61,377 nucleotides of DNA from Bradyrhizobium manausense (GTDB lineage Bacteria > Pseudomonadota > Alphaproteobacteria > Rhizobiales > Xanthobacteraceae), in assembly GCF_018130615.1 (NCBI RefSeq), contig NZ_JAFCKB010000032.1, positions 1 through 61,377 on the forward strand, given 5' to 3'. Positions 1 through 9,570 of this stretch are shown one piece after another. The position numbers and the translations under genes were made by a program. Every line of letters begins with the position of its first letter. Position 1 is the stretch's first letter. The notes under the pieces are model-generated. The model made no database searches, was not told the origin of the DNA, and was given only the letters and a program-made list of their open reading frames with translations.

Positions 1-2
1 CC

Positions 3-841
3 GACGTTGAAGTTCCATTCGACACCTCCGGGCTCTACGAACCTACTACAGGTGTCCACTCATTCGGAGGAGGTTCATAACTTCTGGCGCAGGATTCAAC
101 GGCATCACCGGCTGTTGCATCGGCGAAACCTGGAGTGCGATCTCAAGCCAATTCGGAACGACGTCCGTATCCGGGACGTCAGCGAACGGAGGATCCGGGC
201 AAGCTGCTTTTACCGCGAGCACCTCTCCCTCAGCCCTGGCCACTCTCAGTTTGCAGGCCGGACCCACGAACGCTCCCTCTAGTGGCTACATGGGAGGAGC
301 TGCGAGCGGGGCCGTCACTTACTACTTCGAAGTTCTGAGCTCTCAAAACCGAAACGTCACCCTGGATGTCAGCGCGGCGGGCCGGATCTCGGCCTCAGGC
401 ACTCTGCTGAACATCAGAGACGACTCCGCAATTTCCATGCTGCTCATTGACCGCGGATACGCGACGCAGGCTGTCGGCTCCGGTCTTCGACTCGGGCTCA
501 ATCAAACAGTGGATTGTTGCGGGGCGCCGCTTCACTCGGCAACCTGGTCCGAAACCGACAAACTTTTTACGGTCTCAACCAACGAGATCTATACGGTGAC
601 CTTGTACACCTATCTGTTTGCGAATGTTTACTTTGGCAAAAGCGCCTCGATATCGTCGTTCGTTGATCCGACATTCGCGATCAATCCTGCGACGTTCGAC
701 CCCGGTGAGCTGAACCTGATTTTCAGCCCCAATATCGGAGCCGTTCCTGAACCGGCGACATGGGCCATGATGATCCTCGGCTTCGCGGGTGTCGGCTTCA
801 TGGCATCTCGACGTCCCAAGAGGGCGATGCTCGCAGCCTGA
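3..841 (+). CDS. PEPxxWA-CTERM sorting-domain protein, 5' partial, probable frameshift
   Basis: The C-terminus has the PEPxxWA-CTERM signal: VPEPATWAMM, then a hydrophobic helix, then a basic RRPKR tail. This marks exported proteins that an exosortase processes. The body is Ser/Thr/Gly-rich with no recognised domain. The reading frame is open from base 11, but its only conventional start is a TTG at 251, which would remove well-formed sequence such as GFNGITGCCIGETWSAI. Bases 3-77 in the neighbouring frame read DVEVPFDTSGLYEPTTGVHS and join naturally to the main frame near base 75. I therefore infer a gene that begins outside the window and carries a frameshift, or a base error, at about 70-80. 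No exosortase gene is in the window. Confidence 0.6.
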
Positions 842-1040
842 CGGTTTGCAGGTCTCGATATCGAACGATCCCTCGAACGAAGGACGCGCGCTTTCACCGC
901 ATCGGTTATGGAATCATCGGGCAGGCCCGTTCCGGCGTTGCACGAATTGATTCCCCGACCGGCGCTGGCATCGGGCCGACCCAATCGAAAATTCAGCCAT
1001 AGCGCTCGTTCGGGCGCGGCGCATCTTTTGGGGTACAGGA

Positions 1041-1760
1041 ATGGCGAGCTTGAGAACGGCTGCCGCTACGGCTTTTGCTGTGGCGATCTCGGTCAATACC
1101 GCGTCTGCGATCACGGTTTCGGAAAACTTCGACAACACGGCCAACGGTGTCAACGGCTGGATCGCGGCGGACGCGAATTCCTCGTTGGGTCTCTCTCCGT
1201 TCAATTCGCTGGTGTACAACGCGACAGGCGGCATTGGAAACAGCGGGTACATCTCCACCATCGATCCGAGTGCCGGAACGACAGTCTTCGTGGCTCCCAA
1301 ATCCTTTGCCTCGAACATGACCTCCTATTTGGGCGGCACGCTCAGCTTTTCGCTGTTCGACGCCCAGCGAGCGGATATCAACTCGCCTGTCGTCATCGTC
1401 TATGGCGCCAATGGCAAGACGATCAGCTTCGCGCTTGGAGACCTGCCGAAGCCCGGAACGACTTTCACGCCCTACAGCATTGCGTTGAATGCGCGCGGAT
1501 GGACGTTCTACAACGGCACTGATGTTAACGGAACGGTGCCGGTCAGCGCTGCCGATTTCGCTGGTATCCTTGCCGACGCGACCTTGACCATCCAGGCCGA
1601 TTGGCACACCGGCGATGACAACACCGGATTGGACAGGGTCTCGCTCACATCGGCGGTTTCGGCCGTGCCTGAGGCCTCGACGTGGACGATGATGATCCTC
1701 GGCTTTTTCGGCACGGGGTTCATGGCCTACCGCAGGAAGAGTGCGCTGCGCTGGCTTTGA
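1041..1760 (+). CDS. PEP-CTERM sorting-domain protein with laminin-B-like body
   Basis: This 239-residue secreted protein has an N-terminal signal peptide cut near NTASA (residue 23). The body opens with SENFDNTANGVNGW and closes with WHTGDDNTGLDRVSL, a pattern resembling laminin-B/discoidin-like carbohydrate-binding folds. The C-terminus is a PEP-CTERM signal variant, VPEASTWTMMILGFFG, ending in YRRK. It lies 200 bp after another PEP-CTERM gene and is followed by a terminator, so the two may form a pair of related exported proteins. The exact role is unknown, though PEP-CTERM proteins are usually linked to exopolysaccharide or surface structures. Confidence 0.85.
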   Translation: MASLRTAAATAFAVAISVNTASAITVSENFDNTANGVNGWIAADANSSLGLSPFNSLVYNATGGIGNSGYISTIDPSAGTTVFVAPKSFASNMTSYLGGTLSFSLFDAQRADINSPVVIVYGANGKTISFALGDLPKPGTTFTPYSIALNARGWTFYNGTDVNGTVPVSAADFAGILADATLTIQADWHTGDDNTGLDRVSLTSAVSAVPEASTWTMMILGFFGTGFMAYRRKSALRWL

Positions 1761-1784
1761 CGGCACGACGGGGAAAGTTCGGCG

Positions 1785-1807
1785 AGGCCGCCCCTGAGCG
1801 GCCTTTT
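1785..1807 (+). terminator. Rho-independent terminator after PEP-CTERM gene
   Basis: A 7-bp perfect stem (AGGCCGC and GCGGCCT) with a 6-base loop is followed by a short T run. It starts 25 bp after the stop of the second PEP-CTERM gene. Confidence 0.7.
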
Positions 1808-1867
1808 GCTTGGTGGGGCTCGCGCTTAACCGTGGCCACCATTCGCCGCTGCAGATCACTACCGCGA

Positions 1868-3151
1868 CTAGCCTCCCTGACGCAGAGCCTCGACAGGATC
1901 GAGCCGCGCGGCGCGCCATGATGGGTAGAGCGTCGCGATGAACGACAGCGTCAGTGCCATGGTGACGACCGCCGCGGTTTCCAAGTAGTCGACGTCCGCC
2001 GGCAGCTTGGACAGAAAATAGAGTTTTGGCGGGAACAGGTCGGTGCGCGTCAACCAGGACATGAATTGTCGGATCTGTTCGATATTGACGCAGACGAGGA
2101 GCCCGACGACGAAGCCGACAAGCGTTCCCGCCACGCCGATTGCAGCGCCGGTGATCATGAACGTTCGCATGATCGCCCCCCGCGAGGCGCCCATGGTCCT
2201 GAGGATCGCGATGTCGCTGCCCTTGTCCTTCACCAGCATGATCAGGCCGGACACGATGTTCAGCGCGGCCACCAGCACGATCAGGCTCAGGATGAGAAAC
2301 ATCACATTGCGCTCGACCTCGAGGGCGCCAAAGAAGGTCGCATTGCGCTGCCGCCAGTCGACCAGGAAGATCGGCCGGCCAGCGGCTTCCGCGACCGTCT
2401 TGCGAAACAGGTCGATGCGATCGGGATTGGCCGTGAACACCTCGATTGCCGTGACGTCCTGATTGCGGTTGAAGAACGCCTGCGCCTCCGTGATCGGCAT
2501 GAAGATGACGCCCGCGTCATATTCGGACATCCCGATCTCGAACACGGCTGCGACCTGATATTTCTTGACGCGCGGCATCATGCCCATGGGCGTCACTGCG
2601 CCGCGCTGCGCAACGAGCGTGAGACTGTCACCGGCGTGGACCGAGAGTTGATCGGCGAGGACCTGGCCGATGGCGACGCCCTGGCCGTCGTCAAAATGTT
2701 CGAGTGATCCCTGCTTGATGCTGCCAGCGATCGAGGGAAGCGCATCGAGATCGGCAGCCCGAATGCCGCGCACCAGGACGCCGAAGGCGTTTGACGACGA
2801 GGCAAGGGCCGGACCGTCAACGACCGGTACCGCCAGACGAACGCCCTCTACCTGGCTGATGCGCTCAGTGACATCCTTCCAGTCCGTCAACGGCGTTTCC
2901 AGCGGCTGCGCCACGATATGCCCGTTGAACCCGAGAATCTTGCCGAGCAGTTCTGTGCGAAAGCCGTTCATCACCGCCATGACGATGATCAGCGTTGCGA
3001 CCCCGAGCATGATGCCCAGAAACGAAAACCCGGCGATGACCGAGACAAACCCTTCCTTGCGGCGGGCCCGCAGATAGCGTGCGGAGAGCATCCACTCGAA
3101 GGGGGCAAAGGGGCCGGCTTTTGCGGAATCCATCGCTATCTCGTCCGTCAT
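1868..3151 (-). CDS. lolC: LolC/LolE-family lipoprotein-releasing ABC transporter permease
   Basis: This is the inner-membrane permease of the LolCDE type, which extracts outer-membrane lipoproteins from the inner membrane for handover to LolA. At 427 residues it matches the family length. It has a first transmembrane helix after the ARYLRARRKEGF motif (about residues 25-60), a large periplasmic domain, three C-terminal helices (FtsX domain) and the terminal motif YPSWRAARLDPVEALR. The ATPase partner LolD is normally immediately downstream, but here the next gene downstream (1041-1760) is an unrelated PEP-CTERM gene on the other strand. An alternative start at 3133 (MDSAKAG) is possible. The gene could be the main LolC/E or a second copy. 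Confidence 0.88.
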   Translation of the reverse strand: MTDEIAMDSAKAGPFAPFEWMLSARYLRARRKEGFVSVIAGFSFLGIMLGVATLIIVMAVMNGFRTELLGKILGFNGHIVAQPLETPLTDWKDVTERISQVEGVRLAVPVVDGPALASSSNAFGVLVRGIRAADLDALPSIAGSIKQGSLEHFDDGQGVAIGQVLADQLSVHAGDSLTLVAQRGAVTPMGMMPRVKKYQVAAVFEIGMSEYDAGVIFMPITEAQAFFNRNQDVTAIEVFTANPDRIDLFRKTVAEAAGRPIFLVDWRQRNATFFGALEVERNVMFLILSLIVLVAALNIVSGLIMLVKDKGSDIAILRTMGASRGAIMRTFMITGAAIGVAGTLVGFVVGLLVCVNIEQIRQFMSWLTRTDLFPPKLYFLSKLPADVDYLETAAVVTMALTLSFIATLYPSWRAARLDPVEALRQGG

Positions 3152-3293
3152 CCGATCAGATCGTCATTCTCCCCTGATGTGGCCGGATTGGCTACGGTGG
3201 CATGCCGGGGGCGAAATCCGTACCCCGCCGGGCTTTCCCTTGGGGCCGGTATGGCCTATTACGCTGCAACGCAAAATTCCCCAAAAAGACCCC

Positions 3294-4916
3294 ATGATCC
3301 GCCTCGACAACGTCAGCAAGCAAGCCGGCCACCAGATCCTGTTCATCGAAGCCTCCGCCGCCCTCAACAAGGGCGAGAAGATCGGCCTCGTCGGCCCGAA
3401 CGGCGCCGGAAAGACCACCCTGTTCCGGATGATCGCCGGCGAGGAAATGCCCGACGAAGGGCAGGTCTCGACCGATCGCGGCATCACCATCGGCTATTTC
3501 AACCAGGACGTCGGCGAGATGTCCGGCCGCAGTGCCGTGGCCGAGGTGATGAATGGCGCGGGTCCTGTCAGCGAGGTCGCGGCCGAGCTGCGCCAGCTCG
3601 AGGCTGACATGGCCGACCCCGACAAGGCCGGCCAGATGGACGAGATCATCGCCCGCTATGGCGAGGTGCAGCACGCCTTCGAGGAGCTCGACGGCTATGC
3701 GCTCGACGGCCGTGCGCGCGAAGCTCTCTCCGGCCTCGGTTTCAGCCAGGAGATGATGGACGGCGACGTCGGCAAGCTCTCGGGCGGCTGGAAGATGCGC
3801 GTGGCGCTGGCGCGCATTCTGCTGATGCGCCCCGACGTCATGCTGCTCGACGAGCCGAGCAACCATCTCGATCTCGAGAGCCTGATCTGGCTGGAGAAGT
3901 TCCTGCACGATTACGAAGGCACGCTCTTGATGACCTCGCATGACCGCGAGTTCATCAACCGCGTGATCTCGAAAGTGGTCGAGATCGATTCCGGCTCGCT
4001 CACCACCTATACCGGCGATTACGAGTTCTACGAGCAGCAGCGTGCGCTGAACGAGAAGCAGCAACAGGCGCAGTTCGAGCGCCAGCAGGCGATGCTCGCC
4101 AAGGAGATCAAGTTCATCGAGCGCTTCAAGGCGCGCGCCTCGCATGCGGCCCAGGTGCAGAGCCGGGTGAAGAAGCTCGACAAGATCGAGCGCGTCGAGC
4201 CGCCACGCCGCCGCCAGAGCATTGCCTTCGACTTCCCGCCGGCTCCGCGCTCGGGCGAGGACGTCGTGGCGCTGAAGAACGTTTACAAGGGCTATGGCGC
4301 CAAGCGGATCTATGACGGGCTGGATTTCATGATCCGCCGCAGGGAACGCTGGTGCGTGATGGGCGTCAACGGCGCCGGCAAGTCGACGCTGCTCAAGCTC
4401 GTCGCGGGTGCGAGCGAGCCGGACGAGGGGACTGTCGCGCTCGGCGGCAGCGTCAAGATGGGCTATTTCGCCCAGCACGCGATGGACCTGCTCGACGGCG
4501 AGCGCACCGTGTTCCAGTCGCTGGAAGATCAGTTTCCGACCGCGGGGCAGGGTAGCTTGCGCGCGCTCGCCGGCTGCTTCGGCTTCTCCGGCGACGATGT
4601 CGAGAAGCGCTGCCGCGTGCTCTCAGGCGGCGAGAAGGCGCGCCTCGTGATGGCAAAAATGCTGTTCGATCCGCCGAATTTCCTGGTGCTGGACGAACCG
4701 ACCAACCATCTCGATCTCGCCACCAAGGAAATGCTGATCACGGCGCTGGCGGATTTCGAGGGCACCATGCTGTTCGTCTCGCATGACCGCCACTTCCTCA
4801 GCGTCCTGTCGAATCGCGTGCTCGAGCTGACGCCGGATGGCATCCACCAATATGGCGGCGGCTACACGGAGTACGTCGAGCGGACCGGGCAGGAAGCGCC
4901 GGGGTTGCGGAGCTAG
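3294..4916 (+). CDS. ABC-F family ATPase (ribosome-associated translation factor type)
   Basis: This 540-residue soluble protein has two ABC domains and no membrane segment, as in EttA/Uup/YbiT. ABC-F proteins bind the ribosomal E site and affect translation elongation or stalling. The Walker A motifs are GPNGAGKTT (domain 1) and GVNGAGKST (domain 2), and the signatures are LSGGWKMRVALAR and LSGGEKARLVMAK. Each Walker B (MLLDEPSNHLD, LVLDEPTNHLD) is followed by a SHDR switch. A charged, Gln-rich interdomain linker (EQQRALNEKQQQAQFERQQA) is the P-site tRNA interaction motif of the family. The ATG at 3294 begins with the canonical MIRLDNVSK. An upstream in-frame start exists at 3177 but encodes unconserved sequence. 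The exact subfamily is not resolved. Confidence 0.93.
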   Translation: MIRLDNVSKQAGHQILFIEASAALNKGEKIGLVGPNGAGKTTLFRMIAGEEMPDEGQVSTDRGITIGYFNQDVGEMSGRSAVAEVMNGAGPVSEVAAELRQLEADMADPDKAGQMDEIIARYGEVQHAFEELDGYALDGRAREALSGLGFSQEMMDGDVGKLSGGWKMRVALARILLMRPDVMLLDEPSNHLDLESLIWLEKFLHDYEGTLLMTSHDREFINRVISKVVEIDSGSLTTYTGDYEFYEQQRALNEKQQQAQFERQQAMLAKEIKFIERFKARASHAAQVQSRVKKLDKIERVEPPRRRQSIAFDFPPAPRSGEDVVALKNVYKGYGAKRIYDGLDFMIRRRERWCVMGVNGAGKSTLLKLVAGASEPDEGTVALGGSVKMGYFAQHAMDLLDGERTVFQSLEDQFPTAGQGSLRALAGCFGFSGDDVEKRCRVLSGGEKARLVMAKMLFDPPNFLVLDEPTNHLDLATKEMLITALADFEGTMLFVSHDRHFLSVLSNRVLELTPDGIHQYGGGYTEYVERTGQEAPGLRS

Positions 4917-4923
4917 CCGGGAC

Positions 4924-4941
4924 GGGCGCCGATCGGCGCCC
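4924..4941. repeat. Perfect 18-bp palindrome between convergent genes
   Basis: GGGCGCC and GGCGCCC flank GATC, between the stops of the convergent ABC-F and phosphodiesterase genes. It could fold in either transcript and act as a bidirectional transcript end, but no T run follows. Confidence 0.4.
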
Positions 4942-4962
4942 ATCCGTTGTCGTCGTCAATCC

Positions 4963-7179
4963 CTACCGCAAAATCTCGTTCAGCACTTCACCATCGACCC
5001 CGTGCGGCCTGACGCCCAGGATCTGCATGATGGTTGGAGCGACGTCGAAATTGTGCATGCTGCGGATGGTCGTGTTGTCGCGGATCTGCGGACCGGAGGC
5101 GATGAAGGTCGCGCTCATCACCGGCAGCTTGGGATCGTGGCCGTGGGCCCCATAGAAGTTGGGCATCGACAGTATGGTCGTGGCTGCGCTGAACGGCGCA
5201 TCGCCAAGGCGGGCGACGCCGGGGTTTTGGATGCCGTCGAAATTGTAGCCCGGCGCCATCAGCGCGAACACATCGCCAAAGTCCTGGCCGATGGTCTTGC
5301 TGGTGCACTGCCCGAGGCCGGCCTCGCATTGCGCCGGACGGGTCTCGACCACAGTGAAAATCTTGCCGTTGTCGAGCGAACCATTGAACTTCGGGTTCGG
5401 GTCGACAGCGTTCTGTACGGCGGCGGTGATCTGCGCCAGCAGCGCCTGATAGGTCGCGGGATCTACGGTGCCGCCTTGTTCGCGCTGCTGCAAGTTGATG
5501 TAGATGTTGGCCGCGGGACCTGAGGTGCGGATCGCGATCTTGGTGGTGTCGATGCCGGCATTCTTCAGGATGTTGGTCATGCTGACCGAGGTGTGAAACG
5601 GCGCAAAGCCGTGGTCGGAGACGACGATGACGTTGCTGTCCGGGCCGGCCGCGTCCATGATCCGCTTCACCGCCTTGTCCGCGGTCTGATAGGCGAAGCG
5701 GATATAGGAGGCGTAGCGCGCGACCTTGACGGGATCCTGGTTGGCGCCGATTGAGTTCGGGTCCTTCGGGTTGGTGCCCTGGCGGGGATCGGTCAGCAGG
5801 AACTGGTGCTCGGAGCCGTCGGGCTGCTCGATATAGACCATCACGAGATCGGCATCGGGATGGTTCTTGATCGCGCGCTCGCCGATCTCGGCCTGATAAC
5901 GCACGAAGGTCTTCACCATGTCCTCGAACATCGCCTCGATCTCGACGTCGGGAAAGTTGGTGAAGCCCGGGCTCAGGCGCTCCGGAATACGAAAATCAGC
6001 CTGCGGACGCCAGAAGCCGATGCTGGTGTTGATGTCGTCGACATCGGCCAGCACCGGCGCATTGCGCGGAATGAAGTTGGCGCCGTAGCGGGCGAAGCGC
6101 ACCACCGAGAGATCGGACGCGAGCTGCGAGACGAAATAGGCCGCGCCGACCTTGGCGCCGCTCCCGTCGAAGAAGAACGGCGAATTCTCGCCGCCGAACT
6201 CGACGTAGGCCGGACCAGTCGCCGGCGGGGCGAATGGTCCCGTCGTGATGCCGCGCGTAGCGTCGAAGAACACCAGCGTGTCGTAATTCACGACGTTGTC
6301 ATTCGTGGTGTCGAGCGCTGCAACGCGGATGGCGTATTTGAGGTCGAGCGTTGCCGCGCTGGTGCAGGTTGCGGTCGAGGCCGACGCGCAGGAGAACGTC
6401 TCGATCGGATTTGCGGTCGTCAGCACCGGGCTGAACGAGAAACGGCCGGCTGCCTGCAGCGCCGCGGCCACCGCCGCATCTGGGGCGAAGTCGGTCCGGG
6501 TGAGCGAGAAGCCCTGGGCGCCGAGGCCGCCGAAGGCGCCGAACGGCACGGTATAGTCCGTGACGCGGGTCGGCTGGGCCGGCTGCACGACGGTGCCGTT
6601 GATGGAGATGTCGGCGCCGTCGCCGCCCGGCCAGGTCGCGGTGACGACCTTCTTGCCCTGCTGGCGCAGTTGCACCCAAAGCGGCGAGGCCGTCGGTCGC
6701 GGCGAGGGCCCGAGCGGGCTCTCGCGATAGCCGCCGATCGGCGCTGCGAAGCCACTCAGGCTCGAAGTGCTCGGCCCGACGATGGCCTGGAAAGTGTTCG
6801 AGGGGATGTCGTTGTGGACGGCGGTCGATCCGGTTGCGATCTCGATATGCGAGACAGCGGTGAGCGACGGCGAGGCCGTGATGTTCTGTATCGCAATCGC
6901 GCCATGGCGGCTCAGACGCGCCAACCCGCCATCGCGCGGCAACACGCCTTCCGCGATGAACTGCTGGATGAAATCGGGCTTTGCCCCGTCGAGCGAAATG
7001 AGGACCACGGGCGGCGAACGATGTCCGTGATGTCCGCCGCGATCGTGGTCACGAAAATTGTCCGATCCGCGATCGCGGCCGTTGCCGTCCTCATCGGCGT
7101 AGACGGGCATGGCCGTGCCGGTCAGCGATGCTGCGAGCGAGAGCGACGATATCAGGGTGAAAAGCCTTTTCTTGTCCAC
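4963..7179 (-). CDS. Secreted alkaline phosphatase/type I phosphodiesterase family protein
   Basis: This approximately 738-residue exported hydrolase belongs to the type I phosphodiesterase/nucleotide pyrophosphatase superfamily, which are metal-dependent phosphoester hydrolases. The chosen GTG start at 7179 gives a signal peptide (KKRLFTLISSL ... AMPVYA) and follows a GGGGCAG ribosome site; an in-frame start at 7323 adds an implausible charged leader. A His/Asp/Arg-rich linker follows. Catalytic-domain landmarks are VVLISLDGAKPDFI (metal Asp), SPSLTAVSH (likely Ser/Thr nucleophile region), VVSDHGFAPFH (metal DH pair) and YGAHGHDP (metal His). The physiological substrate cannot be inferred. 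It is convergent with the ABC-F gene. Confidence 0.85.
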   Translation of the reverse strand: MDKKRLFTLISSLSLAASLTGTAMPVYADEDGNGRDRGSDNFRDHDRGGHHGHRSPPVVLISLDGAKPDFIQQFIAEGVLPRDGGLARLSRHGAIAIQNITASPSLTAVSHIEIATGSTAVHNDIPSNTFQAIVGPSTSSLSGFAAPIGGYRESPLGPSPRPTASPLWVQLRQQGKKVVTATWPGGDGADISINGTVVQPAQPTRVTDYTVPFGAFGGLGAQGFSLTRTDFAPDAAVAAALQAAGRFSFSPVLTTANPIETFSCASASTATCTSAATLDLKYAIRVAALDTTNDNVVNYDTLVFFDATRGITTGPFAPPATGPAYVEFGGENSPFFFDGSGAKVGAAYFVSQLASDLSVVRFARYGANFIPRNAPVLADVDDINTSIGFWRPQADFRIPERLSPGFTNFPDVEIEAMFEDMVKTFVRYQAEIGERAIKNHPDADLVMVYIEQPDGSEHQFLLTDPRQGTNPKDPNSIGANQDPVKVARYASYIRFAYQTADKAVKRIMDAAGPDSNVIVVSDHGFAPFHTSVSMTNILKNAGIDTTKIAIRTSGPAANIYINLQQREQGGTVDPATYQALLAQITAAVQNAVDPNPKFNGSLDNGKIFTVVETRPAQCEAGLGQCTSKTIGQDFGDVFALMAPGYNFDGIQNPGVARLGDAPFSAATTILSMPNFYGAHGHDPKLPVMSATFIASGPQIRDNTTIRSMHNFDVAPTIMQILGVRPHGVDGEVLNEILR

Positions 7180-7433
7180 GTGCTGCCCCGTGATTTTTGC
7201 TGCGCAATCTGCGCGCGCTTCATCTGGAATGACACGTGGAGTATCGAGTGCGGCTGACGACGCGCGTGTGACGCTTGAGCGACGCGTCCGCGTCGCCGGG
7301 TGATCGTTGTCGCGGGAGTCCAACTCAATCTCTGTCGTATGAGTAACGGGAACTCAGCAATGCAGTCCTGCGCTCACGCGCCTTGAACGCCGCGAAGGCG
7401 TTCGTTACGCTTGAGAAAAATCGGGAGGGGCGC

Positions 7434-8309
7434 ATGAAGCAGCTTCGGATCGGCGACATCACCATCGACGCGGTGATCGAGCGGGAAGGGCCTTGGCGGC
7501 GGCCGCAAGATTTTTTCCCGACTTATGACGACGGCGTGTTCAAGCGCCATCTCCCCACGATGGAGCCGGAGACATTCGATGTCGCGCGCGGCATGATGGT
7601 CATCACCTATCAGACGTTTGTCGTGCGCACGCCGCGCTACACCATTCTGGTCGACACCTGCACCGGCGAGGACAAGGGCCATCCGCCGCCGTTCGATTTC
7701 CCCGGCAAGGAGCGCTGGCGCAACGAATTGTTCGCGCTCGGAATCGGCTTCGAGCAGATCGACTATGTCTTCTGCACGCATTTGCACATCGACCACACCG
7801 GCTGGAACACCACCCTGCGCGATGGCCGCTGGGTGCCGACCTTCCCGAATGCGAAATATGTCTTTCACAAAGGCGAGTACGCGGCCTGGGAAGCCGAGCA
7901 TGCCAAGGGCCACAATCCGCCCGGCACGGTCTTTCGTGACAATTGCCTGCCGATCGTCGAGGCGGGGCAGGCGCTGCTGGTCGACGACGACTATGCGCTG
8001 GACGACACCGTGACGCTGACGCCGACGCCGGGGCATTCGCCGTGTCATTGTTGCGTGAACATTCTCTCGAAGGGCCAGCGTGCTGTGGTCGCGGGCGACC
8101 TCATGCATCACCAGATCCAGTGCCGCGAGCCGGACTGGTCGGCCAGGCCCGATTGGGATGCGAAACAGTCGGCGGTGTCGCGGCGGAAGTTCTTCGCTTC
8201 CGTCGCCGACACCGACACGCTGATCCTGCCGATCCATTTTCCGGCGCCGACGGTCGGCCTGATCAAGCCGCTCGGCGCCGCCTTTGATTACCGCTTCAAG
8301 CGGGAATAG
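7434..8309 (+). CDS. MBL-fold metallo-hydrolase
   Basis: This 291-residue protein has the metallo-beta-lactamase fold. The zinc motif is THLHIDHTG (HxHxDH), and later metal ligands are seen in PTPGHSPCH, VVAGDLMHH and LPIHFPAP. No signal peptide is visible, so it is probably cytoplasmic. Quorum-quenching lactonases and SoxH-like hydrolases share this layout, but the substrate is not predictable here. The ATG at 7434 follows a strong GGGAGG site; an upstream TTG at 7383 is less likely. It converges with the asparaginase gene 20 bp downstream. Confidence 0.85.
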   Translation: MKQLRIGDITIDAVIEREGPWRRPQDFFPTYDDGVFKRHLPTMEPETFDVARGMMVITYQTFVVRTPRYTILVDTCTGEDKGHPPPFDFPGKERWRNELFALGIGFEQIDYVFCTHLHIDHTGWNTTLRDGRWVPTFPNAKYVFHKGEYAAWEAEHAKGHNPPGTVFRDNCLPIVEAGQALLVDDDYALDDTVTLTPTPGHSPCHCCVNILSKGQRAVVAGDLMHHQIQCREPDWSARPDWDAKQSAVSRRKFFASVADTDTLILPIHFPAPTVGLIKPLGAAFDYRFKRE

Positions 8310-8329
8310 AGCCCCGCACGTCGGATGCT

Positions 8330-9421
8330 CTAATAGGTATAGAACATCCGCTGGATCTCCTTGCTGTCGCTCGTCTTGGTCAGCGCTAGCATCAGCAAGA
8401 TGCGCGCCTTCTGCGGATTGAGCGTATCCGAGACGATGAAATCGTGTTCGTCGTCCTTGGCTTCGCCATTGCGAGCGACGATGCCATTGCCGACCCGGCT
8501 GCTGCGAACGATCGCGACACCTTTCTTGTGGGCCTCGTCGAGAGCCGGCTCAACCGCGGGCCGGGCCAGGCTGCCGTCACCCACGCCAGCATGCACGATC
8601 CCCTTGGCGCCGGCGGCGACAAAAGCGTCGATCGCGACCCGGTTCATGTTGGCGTAGCCGTAGACGATATCGACTTGTGGCAGGGTATCGAGATTGGAAA
8701 CGTCAAACTCGGAATCCACCGTGTGCCGGCGCGTCGATTGGCGATAGAAGTACGGCTTGTTGCCCTGCATGTAGCCGAGAAAGCCAAGCTCAGGCGTGCG
8801 GAAGGTGTCGGCCGTCGAGGTATTGTTCTTGGTGACGTCGCGCGCCGCGTTGATCTGATCGTTGAGAGCAACGAGCACGCCCTTGCCGACGGCTTCTTCA
8901 CTGCCGGCGAGGATCACGGCATTGAAGAGGTTGATCGGCCCATCCGCGCTGATCGCCGTCGACGGCCGCATTGCGCCGACGATGACGACAGGCTTCTTGC
9001 TCTTGACGACCAGGTTCAGGAAATAGCTGGTTTCCTCGATCGTGTCGGTCCCGTGCGTGATCACGATCCCGTCCACGTCGTCCTGCGCGAGGAGCGTGTT
9101 GACGCGCTTTGCGAGCTTCAGCCAGTAGTCATTGTTCATGTTCTCGCTGGCGATCTGGAAAACCTGCTCGCCCTTGACGTTGGCGACCGTTTTCAGCTCG
9201 GGGACGGCGTTCAGGAGGGTCTCGATGCCCACCGTGGCTGCAGTGTAGCCGACCACGGTGGTGCTGCTCGCCCCGCTGCCGGCGATCGTTCCGCCGGTTG
9301 CGAGAACCATGACGTTGGGCAGGCCGACGCCCCTCGCGTTTGCGACGTCAAGACTGATGAGCAGTGCAAAAAGCAAGCTCATTGTCGCCAATATCTGATT
9401 ACGCACTCGAAGTTGCCACAT
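8330..9421 (-). CDS. ansB: Type II (periplasmic) L-asparaginase
   Basis: The enzyme hydrolyses L-asparagine to aspartate and ammonia, and often glutamine too. At 363 residues it has an N-terminal signal peptide (LLFALLISLDVANA), which agrees with the periplasmic type II class. Both catalytic threonine motifs are present: ATGGTIAGSG near the N-terminus and ITHGTDTIEET in the middle. Conserved GAMRPS and SADGP segments follow. The C-terminal region contains VHAGVGDGS and SSRVGNG, matching the family's active-site loop. It stands alone between convergent genes and a repeat region. Confidence 0.93.
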   Translation of the reverse strand: MWQLRVRNQILATMSLLFALLISLDVANARGVGLPNVMVLATGGTIAGSGASSTTVVGYTAATVGIETLLNAVPELKTVANVKGEQVFQIASENMNNDYWLKLAKRVNTLLAQDDVDGIVITHGTDTIEETSYFLNLVVKSKKPVVIVGAMRPSTAISADGPINLFNAVILAGSEEAVGKGVLVALNDQINAARDVTKNNTSTADTFRTPELGFLGYMQGNKPYFYRQSTRRHTVDSEFDVSNLDTLPQVDIVYGYANMNRVAIDAFVAAGAKGIVHAGVGDGSLARPAVEPALDEAHKKGVAIVRSSRVGNGIVARNGEAKDDEHDFIVSDTLNPQKARILLMLALTKTSDSKEIQRMFYTY

Positions 9422-9570
9422 CTTGACGTTCCCTTTCCTGGAAAGCCCTGTCGATGCGCCCCGTTTCGCTCAGCACTCCATGATCCGTCAGCCGACGGTT
9501 TCTGTCTAGGGTTGTGATGTTCAGGGATGATTTCGTTTGGGCGCGCGGGGAGGCGGCGAAAGGACTGTCT

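Noticed and set aside
3192-4478. Long minus-strand ORF (428 aa) opposite the ABC-F gene
   Set aside because: It is an antisense shadow of GC-rich codons; the plus-strand gene has full ABC-F motifs and the minus translation has no domain.
5806-7257. Plus-strand ORF (483 aa) opposite the phosphodiesterase
   Set aside because: The minus strand shows all catalytic motifs and a signal peptide; this frame has none.
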